Assembly (NCBI RefSeq): GCF_007115105.1 | Contig: NZ_SULJ01000011.1 | Location: forward strand, 62,001-126,000 | Length of the DNA: 64,000 bases | DNA from: Clostridium sp. HBUAS56010 | GTDB lineage: Bacteria; Bacillota; Clostridia; Lachnospirales; Lachnospiraceae | Direction: 5' to 3' | Shown: positions 32,434 through 41,036 of the stretch, in pieces | How the letters are laid out: every line of letters begins with the position of its first letter | How positions within the stretch are numbered: the stretch's first letter is position 1 | Notes under the pieces: model-generated | The model's database searches: none | What the model was told of the DNA's origin: nothing | What the model saw: the letters and a program-made list of their open reading frames with translations, nothing else | Program-made: the position numbers and the translations under genes

Positions 32434-34566
32434 CTACTCCCCATCTCTTTTCTGATACATGCGAAGCCTCAGCAAAATAATAATAACTGAAACCAGCATC
32501 AGAAGCATTGCAGAGGTTGCAACCACAGTAAATATGGCGGACCGTTTATTTTGAATAAATTTCTCCACTGGGCCAGGTTCCTGTTTTACCTCTGAGGAAT
32601 GAATAAACTGGAATGCAGAAAAACTGGAATCAGGTGTAATTATCACGCAGTCCTTTGTCAGTTTTCCACGGGTCTGGCTGCTTCTTAAGAACTTTTCCAC
32701 ATTTAGAAGACTTTCTTCACTGATTCCTGTGGCTGCAAGCATCCCCCGGTTCCTGGCATAAGGGGATTTTAATAATTGGAGAATTCCGATGGTCTTTGCA
32801 TAATCCCCGGACAGAATTAACTGGCGGTTACTTTCAAACCCAAGTCCATCGGGGGCATAGGAAAAGCTGAGATTTCCGTTTATTTCAGAAAGAAACTGGT
32901 TGGTTTTAAAAGTTCCTGCTGTCATGATGTTATAATCCCCCTCATCAGGATCAAACTCCCCCGCCTTTTTTACTGCAACCGTTCCATAAGGTTTTATTCC
33001 AGTGCCATACATGGCAGCCATCTGCCCCAATAGATTCAGTTCCCTGGTAGAAGGCGCATCAGAAACCACAAACATTACATCATGAAATCTTCCTTCCCTG
33101 CGAAACGGAGAGGATTTTATATGAAAAGACAGAAGCAGTTGGGAATCCACAGGCAGAAACACACTGGAATCCTTTGATACATAAGCCCAGGGCATCTCAT
33201 TTTGTCTTGGAGTGCAGATCAGATCTGCAATCTCTAAGTCAAAAGCAATTTTAATACTGCTGGCAGGCGTCTTTGACACATCACCTGGAATCTCAAAGTT
33301 CAGTTCATCGCCAGAAGCACTTTCCTGGTTCAGCCGTTTGCTGGCAATTGGAATATCACCCCAGGATACGGTTATAAGGGATCGGGTAAAATCAAGATTC
33401 TCACTATAACGGAACTTCAAAGCAATCTTTCCGCCTTCTGAAAGAACATAGTCTCCCGATACGGGAAGATACAGATAACTTTCCTGATGAAAGGGACCTG
33501 AGAATTTCATTCCTCCCCCCATAATATCTTCAAATGTATAATTCCCTGCGGTCCGTTCATCCTGCCCGGCTCCCTCTGCTGACAACTGAGAGCTTCCCTT
33601 TTCCACCACTGCATAAGACCCATTCTCCTGCATGGTTCTGTTTTCATCCATTAACATATCAGCAGCCTCTAATAGGCTTGAATCTTCTCTTGATGTTACA
33701 ATCAATAACGGATTCCCCCAGGCATCGTCCGTATATGTTACAGCGGCATACTCCGCCCCCTCCGGGATATCCGGTACCAAAGTTCTGTACTGCTGAGGAA
33801 GGTTGTCATAATCAGAGATGAGAATGGTTCTGTCTGGATTGAGGTTTAAAAGATCGGATAAAAGGCAGACCTGGATTTCATTGTTCTCCCTTGTACTTCC
33901 GCTTAAATAAGCCATTAAATTCATGGCAGCGCCAATCTCTCCTTCTGCTGCCTGATCGGATACTGCAAGGGCAAGACCATGCCCATCGGAGTTATCAGTT
34001 GATACAAAGGGATACGGAAAATACGAAATCTGATGTTGGGGATCTTTGCGCTCGTACCCACAACGAACATGAGAGGTTTCATCAATTCTAAGCCAGTTTG
34101 CATCAGAATCCTGATCCACACAGCCCTGTTCATCAAAAAGTCTGGCATAGGCAGATATGGTAACGGAATTAAAACCTGTCCGGATCTGTTCCACTGGAAT
34201 CTGAACATCAAGAACCTGTGAGTTTCCCTCTTGATACTCCAGTTTATAAGAATTTAAAGGAACATCATTTATGGAAACCGTCATGGAAGATAAGGTTCCT
34301 TCCAGAAGCTGGCTGACTTCATACTGAATCTGTGCATACACATATTTCACATCCCAGTAATCCTGAACATTAAAAAACAGCTCCTCAGAAGCATAGATTC
34401 CCTTTAATGTCTTCGGAGCAAAGAATTCGTCCTGAGTATAGGTTGCTTCTCCAGGAACTTCCTCCGTTGACATACCCGGTTCCTGATTATCTCCATATGC
34501 ACTTCCTGGCATTCCTCCTATCAAGAAAAGGAACAGCATCAGATATATAACCGTCTTTTTCCTCAT
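32434..34566 (-). CDS. BcsB-like exopolysaccharide synthase subunit
   Basis: 710 aa from the ATG at 34564-34566 (AGAGG eight bases upstream). An earlier ATG at 34635 lies inside the GT2 gene. Signal peptide (~1-25), then a large extracellular beta-rich region. It contains the paired BcsB modules with sugar-binding-like and flavodoxin-like folds (STMTVSINDVPLNSYKLEY-type strands; WGDIPIASKRLN; VVSDAPSTRELNLLGQMAAM). A single C-terminal membrane helix (~675-700) precedes a short basic tail. In Gram-negative cellulose synthases BcsB anchors the nascent glycan to the BcsA channel. Having it directly next to the GT2 synthase, in an organism with no outer membrane, argues for a reduced two-subunit synthase. 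Confidence 0.85.
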   Translation of the reverse strand: MRKKTVIYLMLFLFLIGGMPGSAYGDNQEPGMSTEEVPGEATYTQDEFFAPKTLKGIYASEELFFNVQDYWDVKYVYAQIQYEVSQLLEGTLSSMTVSINDVPLNSYKLEYQEGNSQVLDVQIPVEQIRTGFNSVTISAYARLFDEQGCVDQDSDANWLRIDETSHVRCGYERKDPQHQISYFPYPFVSTDNSDGHGLALAVSDQAAEGEIGAAMNLMAYLSGSTRENNEIQVCLLSDLLNLNPDRTILISDYDNLPQQYRTLVPDIPEGAEYAAVTYTDDAWGNPLLIVTSREDSSLLEAADMLMDENRTMQENGSYAVVEKGSSQLSAEGAGQDERTAGNYTFEDIMGGGMKFSGPFHQESYLYLPVSGDYVLSEGGKIALKFRYSENLDFTRSLITVSWGDIPIASKRLNQESASGDELNFEIPGDVSKTPASSIKIAFDLEIADLICTPRQNEMPWAYVSKDSSVFLPVDSQLLLSFHIKSSPFRREGRFHDVMFVVSDAPSTRELNLLGQMAAMYGTGIKPYGTVAVKKAGEFDPDEGDYNIMTAGTFKTNQFLSEINGNLSFSYAPDGLGFESNRQLILSGDYAKTIGILQLLKSPYARNRGMLAATGISEESLLNVEKFLRSSQTRGKLTKDCVIITPDSSFSAFQFIHSSEVKQEPGPVEKFIQNKRSAIFTVVATSAMLLMLVSVIIILLRLRMYQKRDGE

Positions 34567-34570
34567 TTTA

Positions 34571-35881
34571 TCAACCTCTATTTCTCCGCCCGCGGCGGTA
34601 TGATCTCTCTTTTGTTCTGGACTGTGTTTCCTCAAACCGTTCTGTCTTGTCCCAGATTACTTTCCTGCCATAGATGGTGTCCTCCACACCTTTTATCACA
34701 CCGTTTAAAACCACCAGAACCCACAGTTTTGCATAAGTAAACAGCATAAAAAAGGTAAGCAGAAGATTGCTGAAATTAAATTCATTTCTCTCCACAGATA
34801 AGGTAATTGCCACATTTAAAACAAACAATAGAATTGCCATCTCCCATAAAAGGGAAGAAAAACCGCCTAAGGTCACATGCCAGAACCCTAAAATCCCCAT
34901 AAAAAAGATTAAGTCGGAACAGATAAGGGAAGAAAACATCAACAGATATACCATGGCATAGTAGATCACATCCAGCCTCATTCTCCCCGCTTTTTTATCA
35001 AAGGCATATTTAAAATTACTTCTTAACACATATAGATTTCCCTTCACCCATCGGGTCCGCTGTTTAAACCACTGTTTTAAAACCTGTGGTTCCTGCTCCC
35101 AGGTAACTGCCTGAGGAATAAACTGAATATAATATCCCATCCGGTATAAACGGAAACTGATTTCTGTGTCCTCCGCAAGCGCATTGACATCCCAGCCCCC
35201 CATCCGGTCAATCAATTCCCTTCTTATTACATAGTTTGTTCCGGGAATGGTGCATAACCGAAAGAAGAAAAACCTTCCCGCCTGATTCATACACTGGTAA
35301 GCCAGCGTTTCTATGTTTACAAAACGGGTCAAAAGAGAGGCATATTTGTTTCTTGTCCGAAATTTACCTATAACAGCCCCTAGTTTTTCATCACCAATCA
35401 GATTTTCCACCAGAATTTTCAGTGCCTGTGGTTCCGGAGTATTATCTGCATCATAAACTGCAATTACTGTTCCCGACGCCACAGATAATGCAATATTTAA
35501 CGCATTGGACTTTCCCTTTCCCCCGGTTTTATGATCTGTATTAATCACAATCACCTTATAATCTGGATTGTTCTCCTGAATCTTTTTAAGAATCTGAGCA
35601 GAATCATCGGTGGAATTATCATTAACCACAATCACCTCATAGCGGTCTGCTGGATAATCGAATTGTAACAGGGCTTTCATTGTCTTTTTTATAACAATTC
35701 CTTCATTGTGAGCCGGAACCATAACCGTTACCATGGGATACTCTTTTACTGGCTTATGTCCGTCTGTGCGGTACATTCTCATAATGTAGATAAATCCGCC
35801 AATGGAAAGCAGAATGTTTAAAAACATCAGCCCCCATATGACAAAGATGGAATACAATGCCAGAACATCGACAATTGACAT
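34571..35881 (-). CDS. BcsA-like processive GT2 polysaccharide synthase, no PilZ
   Basis: 436 aa. One or two N-terminal membrane helices precede a GT2 domain with VPAHNEGIVIKKT, DNSTDD, AVYDADNTPE (DxD), EDTEISFRLYRMG (base) and the processive-synthase motif QRTRWVKGN (QxxRW). About four C-terminal membrane helices form the likely channel. The C-terminus is a short Arg-rich tail, not a PilZ domain, so c-di-GMP cannot be sensed here as in BcsA. It resembles PgaC/IcaA and BcsA equally at this level, but the adjacent BcsB-like gene supports a cellulose-synthase-like architecture. The product sugar is not determined by sequence. Confidence 0.9.
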   Translation of the reverse strand: MSIVDVLALYSIFVIWGLMFLNILLSIGGFIYIMRMYRTDGHKPVKEYPMVTVMVPAHNEGIVIKKTMKALLQFDYPADRYEVIVVNDNSTDDSAQILKKIQENNPDYKVIVINTDHKTGGKGKSNALNIALSVASGTVIAVYDADNTPEPQALKILVENLIGDEKLGAVIGKFRTRNKYASLLTRFVNIETLAYQCMNQAGRFFFFRLCTIPGTNYVIRRELIDRMGGWDVNALAEDTEISFRLYRMGYYIQFIPQAVTWEQEPQVLKQWFKQRTRWVKGNLYVLRSNFKYAFDKKAGRMRLDVIYYAMVYLLMFSSLICSDLIFFMGILGFWHVTLGGFSSLLWEMAILLFVLNVAITLSVERNEFNFSNLLLTFFMLFTYAKLWVLVVLNGVIKGVEDTIYGRKVIWDKTERFEETQSRTKERSYRRGRRNRG

Positions 35882-35898
35882 AAGACCTTCCCTTCTCT

Positions 35899-37497
35899 TT
35901 ACGGTTTTTCCTCTCCCTGATTTTGAAAGAAATAATTTTTCCGGTTCCTGTATCTGGCAAGCGCAATAAAGATTACAAATAAAACAGAAGTAATTCCAAC
36001 GAGAAGAATCAAAGTCCGGTTTTGGGAACTTAAATCTCTGGAAAACCGCTCCAGCATATTCCGGTGGTAATCATAGGTTTCGGGAAACGTGCTGGGAACA
36101 TAACTTAAATCCTTTTTCTTTCCATTAAGCATAAGGCTCTGCCCATCGTATTGCATCAGATCTTTTTCTGTCCAGAAACTGTGCTCCATATCCCACAGAC
36201 TTTTTAAGGGAATGGGGGAGCTGCGGCTTGCACTGATTGCTTTTAGAATCTCTTTCTCATCTGAATGAAGGTTGATTCTAACGGCAGTGGAGTAGGAAGA
36301 GGTGCTGCTCACTCCAGAATCATCAAGTTCTGCACCACTGCCAATCCATTGATGCCCGTCCCGATACACTTCATTGGTATTCATTTCAGAAGGCTCCAGG
36401 TAGGAATCCTCTCCATCATAGGTAACAATGGTTTTAAAATGACTCATGACTTCAATGGCATCCCGGTTAAACATCCAGTTGCGGGGCACTTGAAGTGCCA
36501 GCGGATAGATGTCCTGTTTTTTGTATACCTCCATCGCCTGAGAAAGATATTGAAGCATCAGCGTCTTATCAAAGGGGCTCATCTGGTTATTGGGTACATG
36601 AATGATGACTGCCCCACCATTTGCCTGGGCGTAACGAAGGATCTCACAAAAACGGGTCATGGCGGGATACTCTCCATGCACATACAAAGGCATGACCGAT
36701 ATGGCAAAGGGTATCTTTTTTCTTGTAAAAATTTTCACCACTTCAAGAAGCCGTTCCGGGTCTTCATAAGGGTATACGCGGTCAATAAGAAGATACTGGG
36801 GGTATATGGGAGGATTTCCCCGGTAGGGCCATTTCCATTGAGCCAGTTCTTTCATGAATACAGCCTTAATCAGACGATCAGAAAGCTGTGTAACCGGAAT
36901 ATGGGCAATCACTCCCAGTTCACCGAAGACATATTTCTCTCTTTCATTAACAATAAGACTTCCACTTTGTCTCTGTGCCCCTTTTAAAAACAGATAACAG
37001 GGTTCCTTTACAAGCCCCTCTTTAACAGACAGCCCATCAAAGCTATCGCTAAGCTTACCAGTAGAAAAATTCTGCACTTCATATTCGTCAGACCTTTCGG
37101 TCTCATCAAAGTACGCTTTTAAAAACAGATTACCAACAAATAACACATGAGGCTGATATCTGGTGCCGCCTGCCGCTCCTGCCTCATATTGTTTCATTGT
37201 CTCCATAAAGTCTTTGGGATATGTGGTCAGATCATAACAGATAATATAAGAAAAATCCTTCATGGAGTTCCTACACTCAGACGCAGTTCCATAGCTTACT
37301 TTCATATTCTGGTAAGTAAGAATCTCCACAAGAATATGAACCTGAGAAAGAACCTTCTCCCCGGAACCGTCACTGTAGATCAGCAGCACATCTTCCGGTG
37401 CCGGCTCTCCGGCCTCCAGTGCCCATGCTTGTGACACAATCCCCAATTCCAACCCCAGTATAAGCAGTATTGCAAACAGAGTTCTTCTAAACATCAT
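35899..37497 (-). CDS. DUF2334 polysaccharide-deacetylase-like membrane protein
   Basis: 532 aa. Signal peptide (~1-27, ending QAWA), a large extracellular part and one C-terminal membrane helix (~497-517) with a short basic tail. Residues ~240-480 resemble DUF2334, a relative of carbohydrate esterase 4 (YLLIDRVYPYEDPERLLEV, IPFAISVMPLYVHGEYP, GAVIIHVPNNQM). In canonical deacetylases HxxxH and Asp bind metal; here an Asp and a His in comparable positions can be seen (LLIDR, IIHVP), but I cannot confirm a full site. A role trimming acetyl groups from the exported glycan is plausible. It overlaps the GGDEF-like gene by 11 bases. Confidence 0.75.
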   Translation of the reverse strand: MMFRRTLFAILLILGLELGIVSQAWALEAGEPAPEDVLLIYSDGSGEKVLSQVHILVEILTYQNMKVSYGTASECRNSMKDFSYIICYDLTTYPKDFMETMKQYEAGAAGGTRYQPHVLFVGNLFLKAYFDETERSDEYEVQNFSTGKLSDSFDGLSVKEGLVKEPCYLFLKGAQRQSGSLIVNEREKYVFGELGVIAHIPVTQLSDRLIKAVFMKELAQWKWPYRGNPPIYPQYLLIDRVYPYEDPERLLEVVKIFTRKKIPFAISVMPLYVHGEYPAMTRFCEILRYAQANGGAVIIHVPNNQMSPFDKTLMLQYLSQAMEVYKKQDIYPLALQVPRNWMFNRDAIEVMSHFKTIVTYDGEDSYLEPSEMNTNEVYRDGHQWIGSGAELDDSGVSSTSSYSTAVRINLHSDEKEILKAISASRSSPIPLKSLWDMEHSFWTEKDLMQYDGQSLMLNGKKKDLSYVPSTFPETYDYHRNMLERFSRDLSSQNRTLILLVGITSVLFVIFIALARYRNRKNYFFQNQGEEKP

Positions 37498-38350
37498 ATT
37501 GAAGCTCCTCTTCTGCCATCTGCTTAAACATCATCATATTCTCTCCATGTTCTTCCTTCTTATATTCCAGACTGGCAATCTTCACTTCAACTTTAATCGC
37601 ATCATTGGTTATGCCCAAAAAAGCATCCTTTTCCCGAATCCGGTTCTGCAATCTGCCTTTTACAACATCACTTCCAGCCTTATCACAGGTCATAATAATT
37701 GCCAGACCACCTTTGTCATCAATGGAATAAGTTTTATCTTCTACCCGCACCGTATCCACCGCAATCTGTGCCAGCCTTTGAATCACCTGTTCATAATTAT
37801 TTCTGGATAAAATACGTTTCAGTTCCGCCTCATATTTAAATGCAATGATCATCAAGGATAGAGGAAGTTTGTTTCTTTCCACATAAGATGCCTGGACATG
37901 AAGATCATAGTACAGACTTCTAAGGTTATATAGTTTCGTCAGGGGATTTACCATGACCAGTTCCTCCACCTGTTCCCTTAATACATCATTCTCCAGCTCC
38001 AGTCTGTGATTGCCGTAGACAAACAGATACATGGCGGCAACCGATGCAATGGGAAGAAAGACCCATACAAAAGACAAAAGAGGAATCTCTATATCAAAGG
38101 ATAAAAAGAGATATAGGCGGTAAGCCGTATAAACTGTAACCTCAAGCCCTGCCAGTACACAGGCAATGCCAAACAGTTTAAATCCAGCAAATAGGAGGGC
38201 TGCAAACATTGCAAGCAGCATAATTACAGCTTCTAATCGTATGAGCGCTGGTGTATCACTTACCGTTATGGCACCTGCAAACAAACAGGCGAGCAAAAAC
38301 ACAAGCCCCAGATCCTGAAACAGATAGCCAAAAGACTTTTTACCTGCCAT
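37487..38350 (-). CDS. Membrane protein with degenerate GGDEF domain and intact RxxD I-site (PelD-like receptor candidate)
   Basis: 287 aa. Four to five membrane helices in residues 1-112, a short coiled coil (~116-133), then a GGDEF fold starting at NPLTKLYNLRSLYYDL (135-150). The catalytic GGDEF motif is replaced by DDKGG (211-215), so no cyclase activity is expected. R202-V-E-D205 sits exactly five residues before that position, as in the RxxD inhibitory site of active cyclases, and the following LAIIMT strand aligns with the usual AIILP. PelD, the c-di-GMP receptor of Pel polysaccharide, has this combination of membrane helices and a degenerate GGDEF with RxxD. It is third in the operon. 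It lacks PelD's clear GAF domain. Confidence 0.8.
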   Translation of the reverse strand: MAGKKSFGYLFQDLGLVFLLACLFAGAITVSDTPALIRLEAVIMLLAMFAALLFAGFKLFGIACVLAGLEVTVYTAYRLYLFLSFDIEIPLLSFVWVFLPIASVAAMYLFVYGNHRLELENDVLREQVEELVMVNPLTKLYNLRSLYYDLHVQASYVERNKLPLSLMIIAFKYEAELKRILSRNNYEQVIQRLAQIAVDTVRVEDKTYSIDDKGGLAIIMTCDKAGSDVVKGRLQNRIREKDAFLGITNDAIKVEVKIASLEYKKEEHGENMMMFKQMAEEELQYDV

Positions 38351-38365
38351 TGTTTTGTCTCCTCT

Positions 38366-39904
38366 CTAAACAATCTTTATCTTATGCTGTAACTGGGCAA
38401 AAACACAGTACGTCATAACATCCAAAGACAGACCTCCAAGAAACATACGCTGCACCATCTCCACATCCCCGCTTCCAATGATGACAACCACAGACTGGGA
38501 TATAAAAACTCCAAAAACTAAAATCAGCATGTCTAAAAATACCGTATTTCTCCAGTCTTCTCTCGGACGAATAGAATATCCTTTGTAAAATAAGAAGAAT
38601 ATTGCAATTATAAGAATCAGCACATAACCAATGGTTCTAGGTGCGGAAGTCATTTTAAACGTGCTCCACCCGGACCAGAAGATACTTTTTGCCTTTGGCG
38701 GCAGACCTGCTGATCTTTCATAATTTCCACAGGTACTTCTTCGTATTTCCATTCCAGCACCAATGGAAACATCAATCATCTGCACCAGACTTGCCGGATG
38801 ACGCAGATAATAAAATCCGATATCAGATGTGGTAAACTGATCCATAAATCCATGATACAACGATTGATCCCCTGCTTTTACGAAAGGCAGATAATCATAA
38901 GCGGAAGCATCTGTTAAAAGCTCATAGGACGGATCAATTCCAAACTCATGAAGTGTCTTTTCCGGATTGGAGGATCCAAATAAGACTCCTCTTGTCATTG
39001 CATGAAATCTGCTGGTTTCACTAAAATCATCAGGTACCAGAAACAGGCATAAAACTGCAAGGCTGCTTAGAATGAATGCAGTTCCCAGACAGGCAGTTCC
39101 CCATAGAAAATTATTTCTAACAAATATCAGACGGATTGCATAAAACGCAAATAAAAATCCAAGAACTGCACACTGCCATCTGGAAACAGTAAGAATTCCG
39201 GCAAAGGAAAGAAATAACAACAGGCTCAATAAATCTTTGCTTAAGCTCCGTTTTTTCTGAAAGGTCATGGAGGCACCCACGCAGTATAGCATGGCAACGA
39301 GCCACACCGCTTCTGGATAAAAGGAATTAAAATAGGTAATATAACCAACGTCTGAAAATATAAAAAGCCCTGCTGCTGCAATCAGCAATCCTTCTGAAAA
39401 CCGTTTTACTCTCTGGCACACCTGCCAGACTACAAGAAATACTGCCGGAAGATAACAAAGAAGATAAATACCTCCCAAAAACCGGATATCAAAATAATTA
39501 TCCCTGGTAAAAAGATCATCGACTGCTCTGGCAAGCCGGATTACGGCTTCCTGACTGTTTCTTATTCTGCCAGGCAGATCCTCCCCTGATGGAACTGTGG
39601 AATAAGTCTTTATAAAGTAATTGTTATATCGTTCCTCCGGTTCTTTCTGGATATAATAGATACCTGCCGCGTGCATGGCTTCATCCGTGGAACCGTCTAA
39701 AGCCACTCCCAGATAATTGGGGGAAAATAAAATAATACAGGCAAGCAAACCCGTAACAGCCGTTACCGCCGTTGCCAGAAGAAAAGGAGAATATTTACCT
39801 TCCATTCTCAGATTTACTCTTCTTATAAAAGCCCGGATTGCACCAGGGAGTTTGAACAAACGACCAAAAAGTCCGGCTGTTTTTAACTTTTCACGATTTT
39901 TCAT
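38366..39904 (-). CDS. Polytopic membrane protein, possible GT-C transferase (WsfD-like)
   Basis: 512 aa with about ten to eleven membrane helices. The first extracellular loop, ALDGSTDEAMHAAGIYYIQK, has acidic residues followed by a long loop before helix 2, as in GT-C glycosyltransferases; a FNSFYPEAVWL motif is near the middle. It resembles the protein annotated WsfD in glycan clusters, but I am not certain. It overlaps the GtrB-like gene by 14 bases. A role transferring a side-chain sugar, or polymer transport, is possible. Confidence 0.65.
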   Translation of the reverse strand: MKNREKLKTAGLFGRLFKLPGAIRAFIRRVNLRMEGKYSPFLLATAVTAVTGLLACIILFSPNYLGVALDGSTDEAMHAAGIYYIQKEPEERYNNYFIKTYSTVPSGEDLPGRIRNSQEAVIRLARAVDDLFTRDNYFDIRFLGGIYLLCYLPAVFLVVWQVCQRVKRFSEGLLIAAAGLFIFSDVGYITYFNSFYPEAVWLVAMLYCVGASMTFQKKRSLSKDLLSLLLFLSFAGILTVSRWQCAVLGFLFAFYAIRLIFVRNNFLWGTACLGTAFILSSLAVLCLFLVPDDFSETSRFHAMTRGVLFGSSNPEKTLHEFGIDPSYELLTDASAYDYLPFVKAGDQSLYHGFMDQFTTSDIGFYYLRHPASLVQMIDVSIGAGMEIRRSTCGNYERSAGLPPKAKSIFWSGWSTFKMTSAPRTIGYVLILIIAIFFLFYKGYSIRPREDWRNTVFLDMLILVFGVFISQSVVVIIGSGDVEMVQRMFLGGLSLDVMTYCVFAQLQHKIKIV

Positions 39905-40856
39905 GAGACATCTCCATCAGATGATTTACTTCAATGTTGTACCTGGGACGATGCTTCACTTCTATATATATCTTTCCAACATAGGCTCCAATCAGCCCTA
40001 CAGACAAAAGCTGTACACCTCCCAGAAACCAGATGGACAAAATAATGGAAGTCCAGCCCGCAACCACTTTTCCCGTCAGATAAGAACAGAGTGCATATAC
40101 AGCCGCCAAAATACTGCAACATACAATCGCAGCACCAAGCCCCGTAATCATTCGGATGGGTTGAATGCTAAATGATGTGATGCCCTCAAAAGCCATGGAA
40201 AGCATTTTCTTTAAGGGATATTTTGATTCTCCTGCTACCCTGGATTTTCTGTCATACGTTACAATGGCAGAACGGTAACCAAGCAAAGGAATAATCCCTC
40301 TTATAAAAAGATTTCTCTCCGCATATTGGGAAAATGCTTCCACTGCACGCCTGGTCATCAGCCGGTAATCTGCATGATTGTAAACAATCTCAATCTTCAT
40401 CGCCTGCATGAGCCGGTAAAACCAAAGTGCAGACACTCGTTTAAACATGGTATCCGTATCCCTTTTATTTCTCACTCCATATACAATATCATACCCCTGT
40501 TTTGATTTATCAATCATCTCTTCAATCACAGAAGTATCATCCTGCAGATCCGCATCAATGGATATGACCACATCCGCATAATTTTTTGCAGTAAGAAGCC
40601 CTGCCGTAAGGGCATTCTGGTGTCCCATATTCCTGGAAAGCTTTAACCCAAACACATTTTGGGATTGCCTGCGGTACACCTCAATCAGATTCCAGGTCCG
40701 GTCACGGCTTCCATCGTCCACATAAAGAATAAAACTGTCTTCCTCTATCGCTTTCTTTTTAATGAGTTTTCGTAAAACCCCCATTAATTCTACATTGGTA
40801 TAAGCCAGCGCCTCCTCTTCGTTATAACAGGGTACAACAATACAAAGCCTTTTCAT
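39891..40856 (-). CDS. GtrB/YkcC-like polyprenyl-phosphate glycosyltransferase (GT2)
   Basis: 321 aa from the ATG at 40854-40856 (AGAAGGG seven bases upstream); an ATG at 40907 lacks an RBS. GT2 domain with VPCYNEEEALAYTN, DDGSRD, SIDADLQDD (DxD) and NLFIRGIIPLLGYR. Two C-terminal membrane helices (~220-245, 255-285) follow. These enzymes move a hexose from a nucleotide sugar to undecaprenyl phosphate, which is then flipped and used by GT-C enzymes. First gene of the nine-gene exopolysaccharide cluster. The two GT-C-like proteins downstream are the natural acceptors. Confidence 0.92.
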   Translation of the reverse strand: MKRLCIVVPCYNEEEALAYTNVELMGVLRKLIKKKAIEEDSFILYVDDGSRDRTWNLIEVYRRQSQNVFGLKLSRNMGHQNALTAGLLTAKNYADVVISIDADLQDDTSVIEEMIDKSKQGYDIVYGVRNKRDTDTMFKRVSALWFYRLMQAMKIEIVYNHADYRLMTRRAVEAFSQYAERNLFIRGIIPLLGYRSAIVTYDRKSRVAGESKYPLKKMLSMAFEGITSFSIQPIRMITGLGAAIVCCSILAAVYALCSYLTGKVVAGWTSIILSIWFLGGVQLLSVGLIGAYVGKIYIEVKHRPRYNIEVNHLMEMSHEKS

Positions 40857-40961
40857 CCGCATCCCTTCTCTTTCCACCAGCATCAATGGATTTTGTGAAA
40901 TTATCATACTTGTATTATTTTACCTGGAAATGCAAATATGATACAAAACATCGTTATTTGC

Positions 40962-41015
40962 AAAAAAGCCACGGCTCAATAAAGAAAATTCCTCTATCGA
41001 GTCCGTGACTTTTTT
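40962..41015 (-). terminator. Terminator of the 41037-41777 gene
   Basis: Minus-strand AAAAAAGTCACGGACTC paired with GAGCCGTGGCTTTTTT, one bulge, T-rich end. It separates the FN3-like gene from the polysaccharide operon. Confidence 0.88.
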
Positions 41016-41036
41016 ATTCCCTATTTTATTATCTGA

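Noticed and set aside
36265-36987. 240-codon plus-strand frame
   Set aside because: Antisense to the DUF2334 gene, which has signal peptide, domain and membrane anchor in the right order.
37487-38350. Active diguanylate cyclase
   Set aside because: The GGDEF motif is DDKGG; key catalytic acidic/glycine residues are missing.
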